Positions 26,186 to 34,554 of a DNA stretch of 34,554 bases are shown here, in pieces. The stretch lies in the NCBI GenBank assembly GCA_006844585.1, contig SPJM01000084.1, forward strand, positions 1 through 34,554, given 5' to 3'. This DNA is from Methylococcaceae bacterium. GTDB taxonomy: Bacteria > Pseudomonadota > Gammaproteobacteria > Methylococcales > Methylomonadaceae. Below the pieces are notes generated by a model. That model was not told the DNA's origin. It made no database searches and worked only from the letters and a program-made list of their open reading frames with translations. Made by a program: the position numbers and the translations under genes. The stretch's first letter is position 1. Every line of letters begins with the position of its first letter.

Positions 26186-27712
26186 GTGAGTCGCGTAATC
26201 AGATATTATACGGATATGGAAGCTATGAAACAGTCGAAATTGAAAAATGGGCGAAAACCTAAACGTTTTCAGAATAATTTGATTGTTATCGGAGGCGGCT
26301 CGGCAGGATTGGTGACAGCTTATATCGCCGCCGCTCTGAAAGCGAAAGTGACTTTAATCGAAAAAGATAAAATGGGCGGCGATTGTTTGAATCACGGTTG
26401 CGTGCCATCTAAAGCGCTGATCAGCGCCGCCAGATTGGTTGCCGGGTTTAACAAAGCGAAGGCATTGGGCATTAAGCGAGTTGATTATGAGTTTGAATTC
26501 GCTGATGTGATGCAGCATGTGCATGATGCAATCAAACAAATTGAGCCGCATGATTCAGTCGCAAGATACCGTCAACTAGGCGTTAATGTCATTGAGGGCG
26601 AAGCCGAAATATTATCGCCCTGGGAAGTTCAAGTTAAGCATGATCAAGGCGCCGAGCTATTGACGACGCGCTCAATTGTGATTGCTACCGGCGCTAAACC
26701 GTTATTGCCGCCGATTCCGGGTCTGGATGCTATGCAAGCGCTGACTTCGGAAAATATTTGGCAATTGAAAACCTTGCCTAAACGTTTATTGGTGTTGGGC
26801 GGAGGCCCTATTGGTTGCGAGCTGAGTCAGTGTTTTCAACGCTTAGGCAGCGAGGTCGCATTGCTGGAAATGGCGCCGCGTTTATTGATGCGAGAAGATG
26901 AGGAAGTGTCCGAATTGGTGGTCGAGATGTTGGCCGCGGAGGGTGTCGATATTCGGTTACAGCATAAAGCGATGGCTTTCAGTTTGGATAAAGGACAGAA
27001 AACCGTCACGGCGGAGTCGCCTGAGGGTCAAATCAGTATTGTTTTTGATGAGGTTCTGGTTGCTTTGGGGCGAAAGCCGAATGTCAACGGCTTTGGGGTT
27101 GAAAAGATGGATATTCAGTTGGCTCAAAACCAGGCTATTCAAACCAATCCCTTTCAACAAACTAATTATCCGAATATTTTTGCTTGCGGCGATGTTTGTA
27201 GTCCGTTTCAGTTTACCCACGTCGCCGCGCATCAGGCGTGGTATGCGGCGGTCAATGCGCTATTCGGCGGCGCGTTGCGTTTAAAAACAGATTACAGCGT
27301 GGTCCCTTGGTGTACCTTTTTAGAACCGGAGATCGCCAGAGTGGGGTTGAACGAGCAAGACGCTAAAGCGCAAGGCGTTGCTTATGAAGTGACTCGTTTT
27401 GATCTGGATGCGTTGGACAGAGCGATTGTGGAGAGACAAAGCGCCGGGTTTGTTAAAGTATTGAGCAAACCGGGCGGGGATAAAATATTAGGGGTAACCC
27501 TGGTCGGCGAACATGCCGGTGATTTAATCGCCGAGTTTGTGTTGGCAATGAAATATGGTTTGGGATTAAATAAAATCTTGCGTACCATGCATATCTACCC
27601 GACTCGGACGGAAGCTAATAAATCAGTGGCCGGGGTGTGGCGGAATAAGCATAGCGGTAAGATGTTATTGGCTTTAATTGAGCGTTATCATGGCTGGAGG
27701 CGAAATGAATAA
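26186..27712 (+). CDS. Pyridine nucleotide-disulfide oxidoreductase (dihydrolipoyl dehydrogenase/mercuric reductase-like)
   Basis: FAD- and NAD(P)H-dependent disulfide oxidoreductase. The FAD loop is IGGGSAG (35-41), the redox-active disulfide is Cys67 and Cys72 in GGDCLNHGCVPSKAL, the NAD(P) loop is VLGGGPIGCE, and the second FAD site is IFACGDV. The C-terminal interface has HIYPTRTEA in place of the HxHPT of dihydrolipoyl dehydrogenase. The mercuric reductase C-terminal cysteine pair and N-terminal HMA domain are absent, and no mer or dehydrogenase-complex genes are adjacent, so the substrate is open. The start is uncertain: GTG 26186 directly abuts GGGA, while ATG 26216 or 26225 would shorten the basic tail. 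It converges on the next gene with only 10 bp between stops. Confidence 0.88.
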   Translation: MSRVIRYYTDMEAMKQSKLKNGRKPKRFQNNLIVIGGGSAGLVTAYIAAALKAKVTLIEKDKMGGDCLNHGCVPSKALISAARLVAGFNKAKALGIKRVDYEFEFADVMQHVHDAIKQIEPHDSVARYRQLGVNVIEGEAEILSPWEVQVKHDQGAELLTTRSIVIATGAKPLLPPIPGLDAMQALTSENIWQLKTLPKRLLVLGGGPIGCELSQCFQRLGSEVALLEMAPRLLMREDEEVSELVVEMLAAEGVDIRLQHKAMAFSLDKGQKTVTAESPEGQISIVFDEVLVALGRKPNVNGFGVEKMDIQLAQNQAIQTNPFQQTNYPNIFACGDVCSPFQFTHVAAHQAWYAAVNALFGGALRLKTDYSVVPWCTFLEPEIARVGLNEQDAKAQGVAYEVTRFDLDALDRAIVERQSAGFVKVLSKPGGDKILGVTLVGEHAGDLIAEFVLAMKYGLGLNKILRTMHIYPTRTEANKSVAGVWRNKHSGKMLLALIERYHGWRRNE

Positions 27713-27722
27713 CGCTGAGTCG

Positions 27723-29354
27723 TTACATAGCAAGTTTGAAATGATGGATGGAGGATGTCAAATGCATGGCTTGGCCTAAATGGCAGGCCTTTTCCCGGTC
27801 ATGAGTGATTAATCTGATTTTATCGCCTACATTGAGATGGTTGGCCGGGGTGATCACTGTTTCCCTATCCAACAAGATACAAAGGGTAGGCGTTTCATAT
27901 TGACCGGCTCTACAAATATAGGCTAATTGAGACTCAAAACAAATCAATTCTATGCCTAATTCCAAGCTTTGTTTTTTAACCGTGAGATGTTGGATCAGTC
28001 CGATTTCAATATTCTTTTTTTGCTTATCGACGATGCCGATGATTTCGCCGGCGTGAATTTTTTCTGAGATTTCAGTGCAAACAATTTGGTAGCCTTTTGC
28101 CGAGCTGTTTAATACTTCAAATTTTTCCAGTTTTAAAGGAGAATCGGTTTTAGTCAGAGTGATTTGCTCTTTGCCGGCAAATTGCGTTTCAGATGCATCA
28201 ATGGCGATTTCATCCATTTTCGCGATTTCAAAGTATTTGTTTTCGTAATCAGTGCCTATCTCATGGATAACTCCAGGTTTTATTTTGGCGGGGGCGGCTT
28301 TTGCTGTCGGTTTTTTTTCGCTGAAATTTTCAATGTGATAATTCAGGATGTTGTTTAAGCCGATTAAGCCGACAACGCAATAGGGCGCGGTGTCGCGCCT
28401 TAATTGTCTGAAATGTGTGGTATAGAGCGCTTTATAAGTTCTGAAGAATATCGTATTGTTGATATTGATGGCTTTTTTTGCATGATGCTCCGCCATAAAT
28501 CTTTCAGAAAAAATTTTATTGACCGTATCGGCAAATAGAAAATACCTTTTATTGTTGTCAGCTTGTTGGTTATTGGAGAAACGCAGCAATGTAGGGGGAT
28601 GGTCAGAGCCTAATGAAAATACGCTGACTCGCGGGTTTTCAATGATATTGTCATTGTGGACGTTGATGTAACTGAAAGCCGTATAATGTTGTAAAAATTC
28701 ATAGATGGCGTATTGTTCTCTAGGTCTAAATTGGCGTAAATTACTTAATTGCAGTAATAAAATGAGTTTATATAATTCAATAACGGTACCGGTTTTATTT
28801 TTTCCTAAATCAATTTCAACTTCAAGCAGGCTATGTTTTTCGGCAAATTCATAGATGAGAAATATACCTTTCCAGAAACCGCTTGTCGGCGCTGAATAAC
28901 AACTGGCAATTTTTAGAAAAGCTTGATTGATCGCAAAAAGCGCTTTATAGATCAGGAATGCGGTTTTTTTCTTGGGTGTAAATAAAAAACGCCTATGCGC
29001 CGAAGATTTGGCTAACTGAAAATAGTTATCCGCTAATTCCAAATAGGTCGAGATAATAATTTCAAGGTTATTATGCAGTTCCTGAGAGTAAGGTAGTTTT
29101 TCATGCCAATAACTTTCGTTGAAATGAGTTACTTTGCAATTTAGCAGAATATTGATTTTGTCTAAAGCAGTGATATGCGCTTTCAGTGGAGCTTTTAAGC
29201 TTTTGATGGCTTGTAATGCGGCGAGTATTTCCGAGCAGTTAACAGAAATATCAATGAAAGGCATTTCCTCTAACCATTGGTTCATACCTTTAATATTAAA
29301 GAAAGGCAGTTGGGAGGTGGCAATCTGTTGGGGGGGTGTTAACTCATGAAACAT
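27723..29354 (-). CDS. Probable c-di-GMP receptor-like protein with PilZ-like C-terminus
   Basis: A soluble 543-aa protein. The N-terminal WLEEMPFIDISVNCSEILAAL and helical region up to about 330 resemble the family of large gammaproteobacterial proteins that start with a WLxxLP motif and end in a PilZ domain. Residues about 395-520 form a beta-rich module (EKFEVLNSSAKGYQIVC, AGEIIGIV, NIEIGLIQHL, GIELIC) with the layout of a degenerate PilZ domain; the RxxxR and DxSxxG ligand motifs are not evident, so nucleotide binding is doubtful. No signal peptide. Start could also be the internal ATG at 29285. No flagellar or cellulose genes are nearby; orn, which degrades pGpG, is 15 kb away. Assignment by general layout only. 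Confidence 0.5.
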   Translation of the reverse strand: MFHELTPPQQIATSQLPFFNIKGMNQWLEEMPFIDISVNCSEILAALQAIKSLKAPLKAHITALDKINILLNCKVTHFNESYWHEKLPYSQELHNNLEIIISTYLELADNYFQLAKSSAHRRFLFTPKKKTAFLIYKALFAINQAFLKIASCYSAPTSGFWKGIFLIYEFAEKHSLLEVEIDLGKNKTGTVIELYKLILLLQLSNLRQFRPREQYAIYEFLQHYTAFSYINVHNDNIIENPRVSVFSLGSDHPPTLLRFSNNQQADNNKRYFLFADTVNKIFSERFMAEHHAKKAININNTIFFRTYKALYTTHFRQLRRDTAPYCVVGLIGLNNILNYHIENFSEKKPTAKAAPAKIKPGVIHEIGTDYENKYFEIAKMDEIAIDASETQFAGKEQITLTKTDSPLKLEKFEVLNSSAKGYQIVCTEISEKIHAGEIIGIVDKQKKNIEIGLIQHLTVKKQSLELGIELICFESQLAYICRAGQYETPTLCILLDRETVITPANHLNVGDKIRLITHDREKACHLGQAMHLTSSIHHFKLAM

Positions 29355-29781
29355 AGCGCTTAAGAAGACCTTAAGAAAAAAAACAATTCTCAGTAATTAT
29401 AGTTAAGTTTTGGTTAATAACCCAGCTTTCTAGTTAATTTTAAGTGGATACTTAACTCTGTCACCAGTTAAAAGCAATGTAGAGATTTTTTTACTGAGTA
29501 TGGATAATAGTCATTTACCCTTTTAGCAGCTTTATAACCAACCTGTCGTGCAGCTTATGGCGCTTGTTTTCTCAATAATTACCGTAGAAAATTTATAGGA
29601 AAACCACTGTATTTGATCTATCTTATATTGTAGATTTGATGAAAGTGGGGTGGTTAATTTTTGAATGGTTTTTGGTTTTTATTTAAGCTTTTATAAACAG
29701 TGTGTTGTGTTTATGTACTCCATCATCAATTGCTTATGTCCGACGCATTGTTTTGGAGATAATAATTTATAGGTTGTTTTT
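29355..29781. other. AT-rich intergenic region of 427 bp with repeated TTAA boxes
   Basis: No gene is seen. CTTAAG occurs at 29360 and 29370, then AGTTAA at 29401, GGTTAA at 29412, AGTTAA at 29432, its reverse CTTAACT at 29451, and AGTTAA at 29466. The region separates the divergent PilZ-like gene from the K+ channel operon and must hold both promoters; I could not pick a convincing -35/-10 pair. The AT content alone could produce such boxes. Confidence 0.4.
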
Positions 29782-31401
29782 ATGCTAATCAAGCTCATTG
29801 TTTATTTAGCTTACTTTCTTAAGTCTTCGGAAAATTACCAGCATAGTAAGCAGTTTTTTTTTAATTTGTTGGAAAACCCCCGCTCAAAAATGAAGTCCAG
29901 ATTTGATCTGTTTATGATTTGTCTGGTGATTATCAGCGTGTTTACTTTAGTCTATCAAGTTGAACATGATATCGGCGCGTCGGGGGAGTACTTGGAAAGC
30001 GTTGTCGTCAGTATTTTTATTGCTGAATATATACTGCGATTTTGGCTGTATTCTGATATACATAAAATCATCATTGAGCAATATGAGAAAGCACAATATC
30101 TCAATATTCGGTTCAATTTATGGCAAGTCAATAAACAGATTTTGACTACAAAACTGGAATATGTGTTCTCAATTTTCGCCATTATCGATTTATTAGCTAT
30201 CTTGCCGAGCTATAGGCCGCTCAGAATTCTGCGGATATTTCTGATTTTTCGTTTATTTAAATTATTCCGCTATTCAAACAGCATTAAAGTCTTTGCCGAT
30301 GTGCTCGCCAGTAAGCGCTTCGAGCTGTTTACCTTAATGGTTTTTATGGGCTTTCTGGTGATTATCGCCAGCATTGCCATTTATTTGTTTGAGAACAAGT
30401 CCAGCGGCGGGCAAATCGCAGATCTTTACGATGCTTTGTATTGGTCTATTGTGACCATTTCGACGGTTGGGTACGGCGATATTACTCCGCAAACCTTAAG
30501 CGGCCGCTTTATCACCATGGCTTTGATTTTAGCCGGTTTAGGCGTGTTGTCGTTTTTTACCTCCATTATTGTGGCGGCGTTTCATGACAAAATGCATACA
30601 TTACGCGAGAGCAGAACCTATGATGAATTAGGGCGCTTTAAAAATTTTATTATTATTTGCGGTTTAGGACGGGTCGGCATGGAAGTCGCTAAGCAATTGG
30701 CTGCGGATAGACATAAGTTTATTGTGATTGATAAAGATCAGGACAAGGTGGTTTTCGCCAAACAACAAGGCTATCTGGCCGTGTGCAATGACGCCTGCAG
30801 TAATGAAGTGTTGCTGAACGCCGGGATTAACCGCGGCGCCACGGTTGTTCTATGCACCACCGGTAATGATGTGACCAATGTTTATGTGACTTTGAGCAGC
30901 CGCTATCTCAATAAAGATATTCAAATAATTTCCCGAGCTAATCGCCACGAAAATATCAACAAGCTTTATCAGGCGGGGGCGAATAATGTCATCGAACCTT
31001 TTGCGATTGCCGGCTTGTTGGCGGCGGAATATGTCGGTCAGCCGGTCGCATTTGAAGCAATTTCAGGTATTTTGCAGGAACAAAAAAATATCTTAATGGA
31101 AACCATCGTGGTTAGCAGCGAATGTCTGTTGGAGAATATTCAATTGAAAGAATTCGACTTTGCTGAAAACAAACTGAGTTTAGTCGGGGTGATCAGCACT
31201 AACCCGAATAATTTAAAGCATCGAAATAAATTTCCCATAAAATTGGAGCATTTTTATTTTAATCCGGAAGCGCATTTTAAATTACAGGCGGGGGATATCC
31301 TAGTGGTGTTGGGGCGCGAATACAGCATTAATCATTTTCGCGACCGGGTAGAACAAAGCCGGATTTTAAATAAGCGATTTCTGACGGCGAAACGATCATG
31401 A
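29782..31401 (+). CDS. Voltage-gated-type K+ channel with TrkA-N/TrkA-C (RCK) domains
   Basis: Predicted inner membrane potassium channel of 539 aa. The membrane part (about 35-270) has six spans, including an S4-like helix with regularly spaced arginines (RPLRILRIFLIFRLFKLFR), and the pore filter TVGYGD at 228-233. Residues about 288-415 are a TrkA-N domain with an intact nucleotide loop GLGRVG (294-299) and acidic VIDKD; residues about 430-520 are TrkA-C. RCK domains assemble into a gating ring controlled by nucleotides, ions or ligands. The stop overlaps the next ATG in ATGA, so expression is coupled. First gene of a four-gene operon with a second RCK gene, a peroxidase and a sensor. Confidence 0.92.
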   Translation: MLIKLIVYLAYFLKSSENYQHSKQFFFNLLENPRSKMKSRFDLFMICLVIISVFTLVYQVEHDIGASGEYLESVVVSIFIAEYILRFWLYSDIHKIIIEQYEKAQYLNIRFNLWQVNKQILTTKLEYVFSIFAIIDLLAILPSYRPLRILRIFLIFRLFKLFRYSNSIKVFADVLASKRFELFTLMVFMGFLVIIASIAIYLFENKSSGGQIADLYDALYWSIVTISTVGYGDITPQTLSGRFITMALILAGLGVLSFFTSIIVAAFHDKMHTLRESRTYDELGRFKNFIIICGLGRVGMEVAKQLAADRHKFIVIDKDQDKVVFAKQQGYLAVCNDACSNEVLLNAGINRGATVVLCTTGNDVTNVYVTLSSRYLNKDIQIISRANRHENINKLYQAGANNVIEPFAIAGLLAAEYVGQPVAFEAISGILQEQKNILMETIVVSSECLLENIQLKEFDFAENKLSLVGVISTNPNNLKHRNKFPIKLEHFYFNPEAHFKLQAGDILVVLGREYSINHFRDRVEQSRILNKRFLTAKRS

Positions 31402-32102
31402 AGCAAATAGCGGTTTTCGGATATAACCGATTTTCCGTAGAAGCCATCAATCGGTTGCATAAAAGTGCGGATCATCATGTCCTCGTTATCGATGCAGATC
31501 CGTTACGCCTGCAACAGGCTGAGGAAAAAGGCCTGGAAGTCGCCGATATTGATTATCGGAGCGATGACGATCTTAAATCCATAGGCATAGGCAAAAATAT
31601 CGACATTATTTTTTGCTTCTATCCCGAAGATTCGGAAAATGTGTTTTTAACCTTGTCGGCTCGTTCTCTGGATAAAGATTTAAGTATTGTCGCTATTGTG
31701 GATGACCAGGATTCTGCGGAAAAACTGATTGCCGCCGGAGCCAATAAAGTAATTGATCCTTATCAGATTTGCGGTCGAAAAATCCATGAGTTAATAAAAA
31801 AACCTGACATTACTAATATTATTGACCATACTGTATTTGGCAGACATGATTTACATGTCGCGGAAGTGACTATTCCCGAAAACAGTTGTTTGGAGAACAC
31901 GCTGACCAGTGAGTTAATGTTGAGTGAGCGCTATAATTTAATTTTAATCGGCGTGGTGGATAAGGAGTTTGGCGAAGAATTACATTTTGCCGTCGGCGAA
32001 ACAGATCATGTGCTTAATGTCGGTGATGTTCTTGTTATTTTAGGTTCTTCCAGGGAGATACGGGCATTTAAAAAGATGTGTTCAAAAAGTGGAGTTGAAT
32101 GA
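31398..32102 (+). CDS. Stand-alone RCK protein (TrkA-N/TrkA-C), degraded nucleotide loop
   Basis: Cytoplasmic 234-aa protein homologous in layout to the RCK half of the upstream channel: TrkA-N at about 1-125, TrkA-C at about 145-234. The GxGxxG nucleotide loop is replaced by FGYNRFS (residues 7-13), although the acidic residue after strand 2 (VLVIDAD) is kept. It may thus be a ligand-insensitive partner that co-assembles with the channel's gating ring, as separate RCK subunits do in MthK-like systems; that is inference. It overlaps the channel by 4 nt and the peroxidase ORF by up to 14 nt. Confidence 0.88.
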   Translation: MKQIAVFGYNRFSVEAINRLHKSADHHVLVIDADPLRLQQAEEKGLEVADIDYRSDDDLKSIGIGKNIDIIFCFYPEDSENVFLTLSARSLDKDLSIVAIVDDQDSAEKLIAAGANKVIDPYQICGRKIHELIKKPDITNIIDHTVFGRHDLHVAEVTIPENSCLENTLTSELMLSERYNLILIGVVDKEFGEELHFAVGETDHVLNVGDVLVILGSSREIRAFKKMCSKSGVE

Positions 32103-32109
32103 TGATCAT

Positions 32110-33138
32110 ATGCTGAAAAGAATTGATAATTTTTTGTTTTTGATTATTTGTGCGGTTTATATCGGCTATATTTGTTGGCAAGGCTACTTATTAAACAATG
32201 TTGAGTTCGTTAGCGTCAACATTGATGAAAGCTTAGCTGCTGATTCCAGTCATGTTGAAATTACCGCGATTCCTTATCCTCAAAATGTGAATGCGGAAAA
32301 AGTCGCCTTAGGTGAAAATCTTTTTTTTGACGCCCGTTTGTCTAAAGATAATACTGTCTCTTGCGGTAGTTGCCATAATCTTATGCAGGGCGGCGTTGAC
32401 AATTTACCGGTATCTATCGGCATTAATGGTTTAAAAGGCTTGATCAACGCGCCAACCGTTTTCAATTCATCGCTTAATTTTAGACAATTTTGGGACGGAC
32501 GCGCAGCAACTTTGCAGGCGCAAGTTCACGGCCCTATTCACAATACCTTGGAATTAGGCAGTCACTGGGCCGAAGTCATCCATAAATTGAATCAAGATCA
32601 GGCAATAAAGCAAAGCTTTAGCAAGCTGTATCCCGGTCAAGGCGTATCGGCGGAGACTATCAGCGATGCCATAGCGCATTATGAAACCACATTATTGACG
32701 CCCGATTCCCGTTTCGATTTATTCTTGAAAGGACAAAGCGAAAGGCTAAGCCGAGAAGAACGCAAAGGCTATCAGCTATTCGGCGAACTGGGATGCATCA
32801 GCTGTCATCAGGGCGTGAATATTGGTGGCAATATGTATCAAAAAATGGGAACCGTGAATCATTATTTTATTGAAGAAGGCAATTTAAAAGTCATAGATTT
32901 CGGTCGCTATCAAATTACTAAAAATGTCGAGCATAAATTTGAATTTAAAGTGCCCGGTTTACGTAATATCGCCTTAACGGCGCCGTATTTTCATGACGGT
33001 AGCGTGGAAACGTTGGAGCAGGCGGTCGATATGATGGCTTATTACCAATTAGGCATTCATTTGGAACAAGATGAAATTGGATATTTAGTGAGCTTTCTGA
33101 AATCCTTGACCGGTCGCTATAAAGGGCAGCCGTTATGA
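32110..33138 (+). CDS. Di-haem cytochrome c peroxidase (MauG/CcpA family), membrane-anchored
   Basis: Periplasmic peroxidase that reduces H2O2 with electrons from c-type cytochromes, or a MauG-like oxidase. Counting from GTG 32089 the two haem sites are C92-G-S-C-H96 and C236-I-S-C-H240; FKVPGLRNIALTAPYFHDG is the conserved segment after the second haem, with WDGRAATLQAQ between. The N-terminus has a hydrophobic helix (FLFLIICAVYIGYICW) without a clear cleavage site, so it is probably an anchor. ATG 32110 is chosen; GTG 32089 is possible and would increase overlap with the RCK gene. Its stop overlaps the sensor start in ATGA. The operon position next to a K+ channel is unusual. Confidence 0.93.
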   Translation: MLKRIDNFLFLIICAVYIGYICWQGYLLNNVEFVSVNIDESLAADSSHVEITAIPYPQNVNAEKVALGENLFFDARLSKDNTVSCGSCHNLMQGGVDNLPVSIGINGLKGLINAPTVFNSSLNFRQFWDGRAATLQAQVHGPIHNTLELGSHWAEVIHKLNQDQAIKQSFSKLYPGQGVSAETISDAIAHYETTLLTPDSRFDLFLKGQSERLSREERKGYQLFGELGCISCHQGVNIGGNMYQKMGTVNHYFIEEGNLKVIDFGRYQITKNVEHKFEFKVPGLRNIALTAPYFHDGSVETLEQAVDMMAYYQLGIHLEQDEIGYLVSFLKSLTGRYKGQPL

Positions 33139-34541
33139 AATTTACATTTTCATCAGCCGCTCAAAAAATAATATTGATCTGTTTGAGTTTGTTGTTGGCC
33201 GGTTTATTGGTTTATATATACAGCTCGGAAAGCAGGCGGCAAAATGAACTGATTAATCAGGTCAAAAAGCTCAATTTTCATGAATTGAGGATCGAAAAAT
33301 CATTATTAAAAATTAAGCATCATGAAGAGCTTAATTTTGATTACCTGAACGCTAATGTAGCCGCCATACAAAACCTGTTGATGGAACTTCAAAATGATCC
33401 TTATGGCATTACAAAGTTAAAAGAAGCCAATTTAGAAGGTGATTTGGCGGAGTTAGTACGAGAGTTTTCCGAAAAAGTCGAAATTATCGAACAGTTTAAA
33501 ACTAAGTTTGCGGTGTTGAAAAACTCAACACGCTACTTTCATAATCTTATCAGCCGGATACCGGCGCTGAATTATCCTGCGGAATTTGAAGGAGAGCTAT
33601 ATCGCTTACAACATGAAATCTATAATGTTATTTTTTATCGTAAAGTCAGCATTATTCCCGGACGGTTGGAACCGTTATACACCGAGTTAACGAATAACAT
33701 CGCCTTGTTGGATGAACAGCAAAAACAACATATTCTGCAGTTGATCAAGCATGGTCGTTTAATTGTGGAATATTCAGTCGCAGTGGATGAGTTGCGCGGG
33801 CGTAACGCGGCAATAAATTATGAAAACAAAAGCTTAAAGTTTGAACAAAATTTATTAAGCTTTTTTATTTATCAGCAAGATCAAAAAAGTCATTTTCTGA
33901 ATATTTTGTTTGCGACTGCTCTGTTCGCTATTGCGGTTATCATTCTTTTAATTCATTTGTTGATTCGAAAATCGGTAGATTTGAAGCAGGCGTTGATGAA
34001 TATAGAAAATCAAAAGTTTGCCCTGGATCAGCATGCCATTGTCAGCAGTACCGATATTAAAGGCAATATTACCTATGTTAACGAAAAATTTTGTGAGATC
34101 AGCGGCTATTCCCAGGAGGAATTGATCGGCAACAATCATCGATTAATCAACTCGGGGCATCATCCTAAATCCTTATTCAAAGATATGTGGCGCACGATTC
34201 GGCGAGGCGAGGTTTGGCATGGCGAAATAAAGAATGCCCGAAAAGGCGGCGGCTATTATTGGGTCAATGCGACAATAGTGCCGTTTTTAGATTCCCAAAG
34301 CCAAGTTTACCAATATATCTCCATACGCACTGATATTTCCCTGTTAAAGCGGTTTGAAGAGGAATTGATACAAGGGAAACTGTTCTTAGACAATGTTACC
34401 AATGCCATGGCGCAAGGTCTCTATGCCCAATACCGCGTCCAGTGGAGACTTATCAATTTAAATCAAGCCCTTACATACTCCTCTCTTGGTTTATTCATTA
34501 ATGGATATGCCTTAGGTCTTCGTTTGATAACGCGTGGCTGA
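33135..34541 (+). pseudogene. Membrane PAS-domain sensor interrupted by an insertion sequence
   Basis: Residues 1-431 read as a sensor: TM1 at about 11-27, an all-helical periplasmic domain (about 30-255, resembling DAHL-type sensors), TM2 at about 256-277, and a PAS domain at about 297-412 of the NifL/Aer type (ITYVNEKFCEISGYSQEELIG, HHPKSLFKDMW, YQYISIRTDIS). A second PAS begins at FLDNVTNAMAQGLYA. From residue 432 onward the sequence changes to that of an IS4-type element read backwards, and the frame ends 37 codons later at a chance stop (34539-34541). The output domain (kinase, GGDEF or other) is therefore not in view and must lie beyond the element. Its ATG overlaps the peroxidase stop. 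Confidence 0.85.
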
Positions 34542-34554
34542 TTGGGGCGCATTC
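34430..34554 (-). mobile_element. End of an IS4-family insertion sequence (partial, runs off window)
   Basis: The element's outer tip lies near 34428-34450, where sensor coding sequence stops making sense. Its transposase is on the minus strand and its 3' end is at 34463. Inverted repeats and target duplication cannot be checked because the other end is outside the window. Confidence 0.75.
34463..34554 (-). CDS. IS4-family transposase, C-terminal 30 residues (partial)
   Basis: The minus strand reads ...RPNQPRVIKRRPKAYPLMNKP then REEYVRA and a TGA stop at 34465-34463. The segment KRRPKAYPLMNKPR is the typical C-terminal signature of IS4-family DDE transposases (PR-x-x-KRRPK-x-x-x-L-x-x-PR). 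Only the last residues are in the window, so catalytic residues and completeness cannot be judged. Confidence 0.8.
   Translation of the reverse strand, partial: MRPNQPRVIKRRPKAYPLMNKPREEYVRA

Noticed and set aside
26186-27712. Annotation as a true mercuric reductase
   Set aside because: No HMA domain, no C-terminal cysteine pair and no mer genes nearby; only the general flavoprotein disulfide reductase family is supported.

Overview
The window looks like a piece of a gammaproteobacterial chromosome of roughly mid-40s % GC. Orn, the long form of PpnN, HemN, RsgA and a class I FBPase all have gammaproteobacterial character, and overall style suggests a methanotroph-like (Methylococcales) lineage. 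That genus-level guess is inference; no methane-oxidation gene is present. I saw no rRNA, tRNA or CRISPR array.

Layout. 1-2.9 kb: divergent hemN and ppnN. 2.9-3.2 kb: a 247-bp MITE-like element with 29-bp terminal inverted repeats. 3.4-7.5 kb: three lytic enzymes without signal peptides (GH24 lysozyme/PG-binding/C39-like cysteine peptidase; phospholipase C-type phosphoesterase; amidase with SH3b domain), each with a canonical Shine-Dalgarno unlike most neighbours. 7.6-11.6 kb: a minus-strand operon of a Ste24-type M48 protease, rsgA, an O-antigen ligase-like protein and a methyltransferase. 11.7-14.4 kb: orn, a fused double-domain CrcB fluoride channel, and serS. 14.5-19.4 kb: a PD-(D/E)XK-like coiled-coil protein diverging from a large SNF2 helicase gene that is split by a -1 shift at a run of seven A. 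19.8-21.5 kb: a membrane-anchored PstS-like/OmpA fusion. 21.7-23.3 kb: fbp and a nitroreductase. 23.6-24.8 kb: a chemoreceptor signalling domain fused to rhodanese. 24.8-26.1 kb: a YlqF-type GTPase and a small unknown protein. 26.2-29.4 kb: a flavin disulfide oxidoreductase and a PilZ-like candidate. 29.8-34.4 kb: an overlapping four-gene operon (voltage-type K+ channel with RCK domains, a separate RCK protein with a degraded nucleotide loop, a di-haem peroxidase, and a PAS sensor). The PAS sensor is cut by an IS4-family insertion sequence whose transposase end lies at the window edge.

How the genes work together. Housekeeping genes (hemN, ppnN, rsgA, orn, serS, fbp, ylqF) are interleaved with accessory cassettes. 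Intergenic space is marked by a REP-like double-hairpin family (four copies, three between convergent genes) and by the MITE with a diverged relative. The most unusual items are the K+ channel/RCK/peroxidase/PAS operon, the CrcB fusion whose second half has lost TM1 and is therefore predicted to be inverted, the chemoreceptor-rhodanese fusion, and the A7 break in the SNF2 gene.
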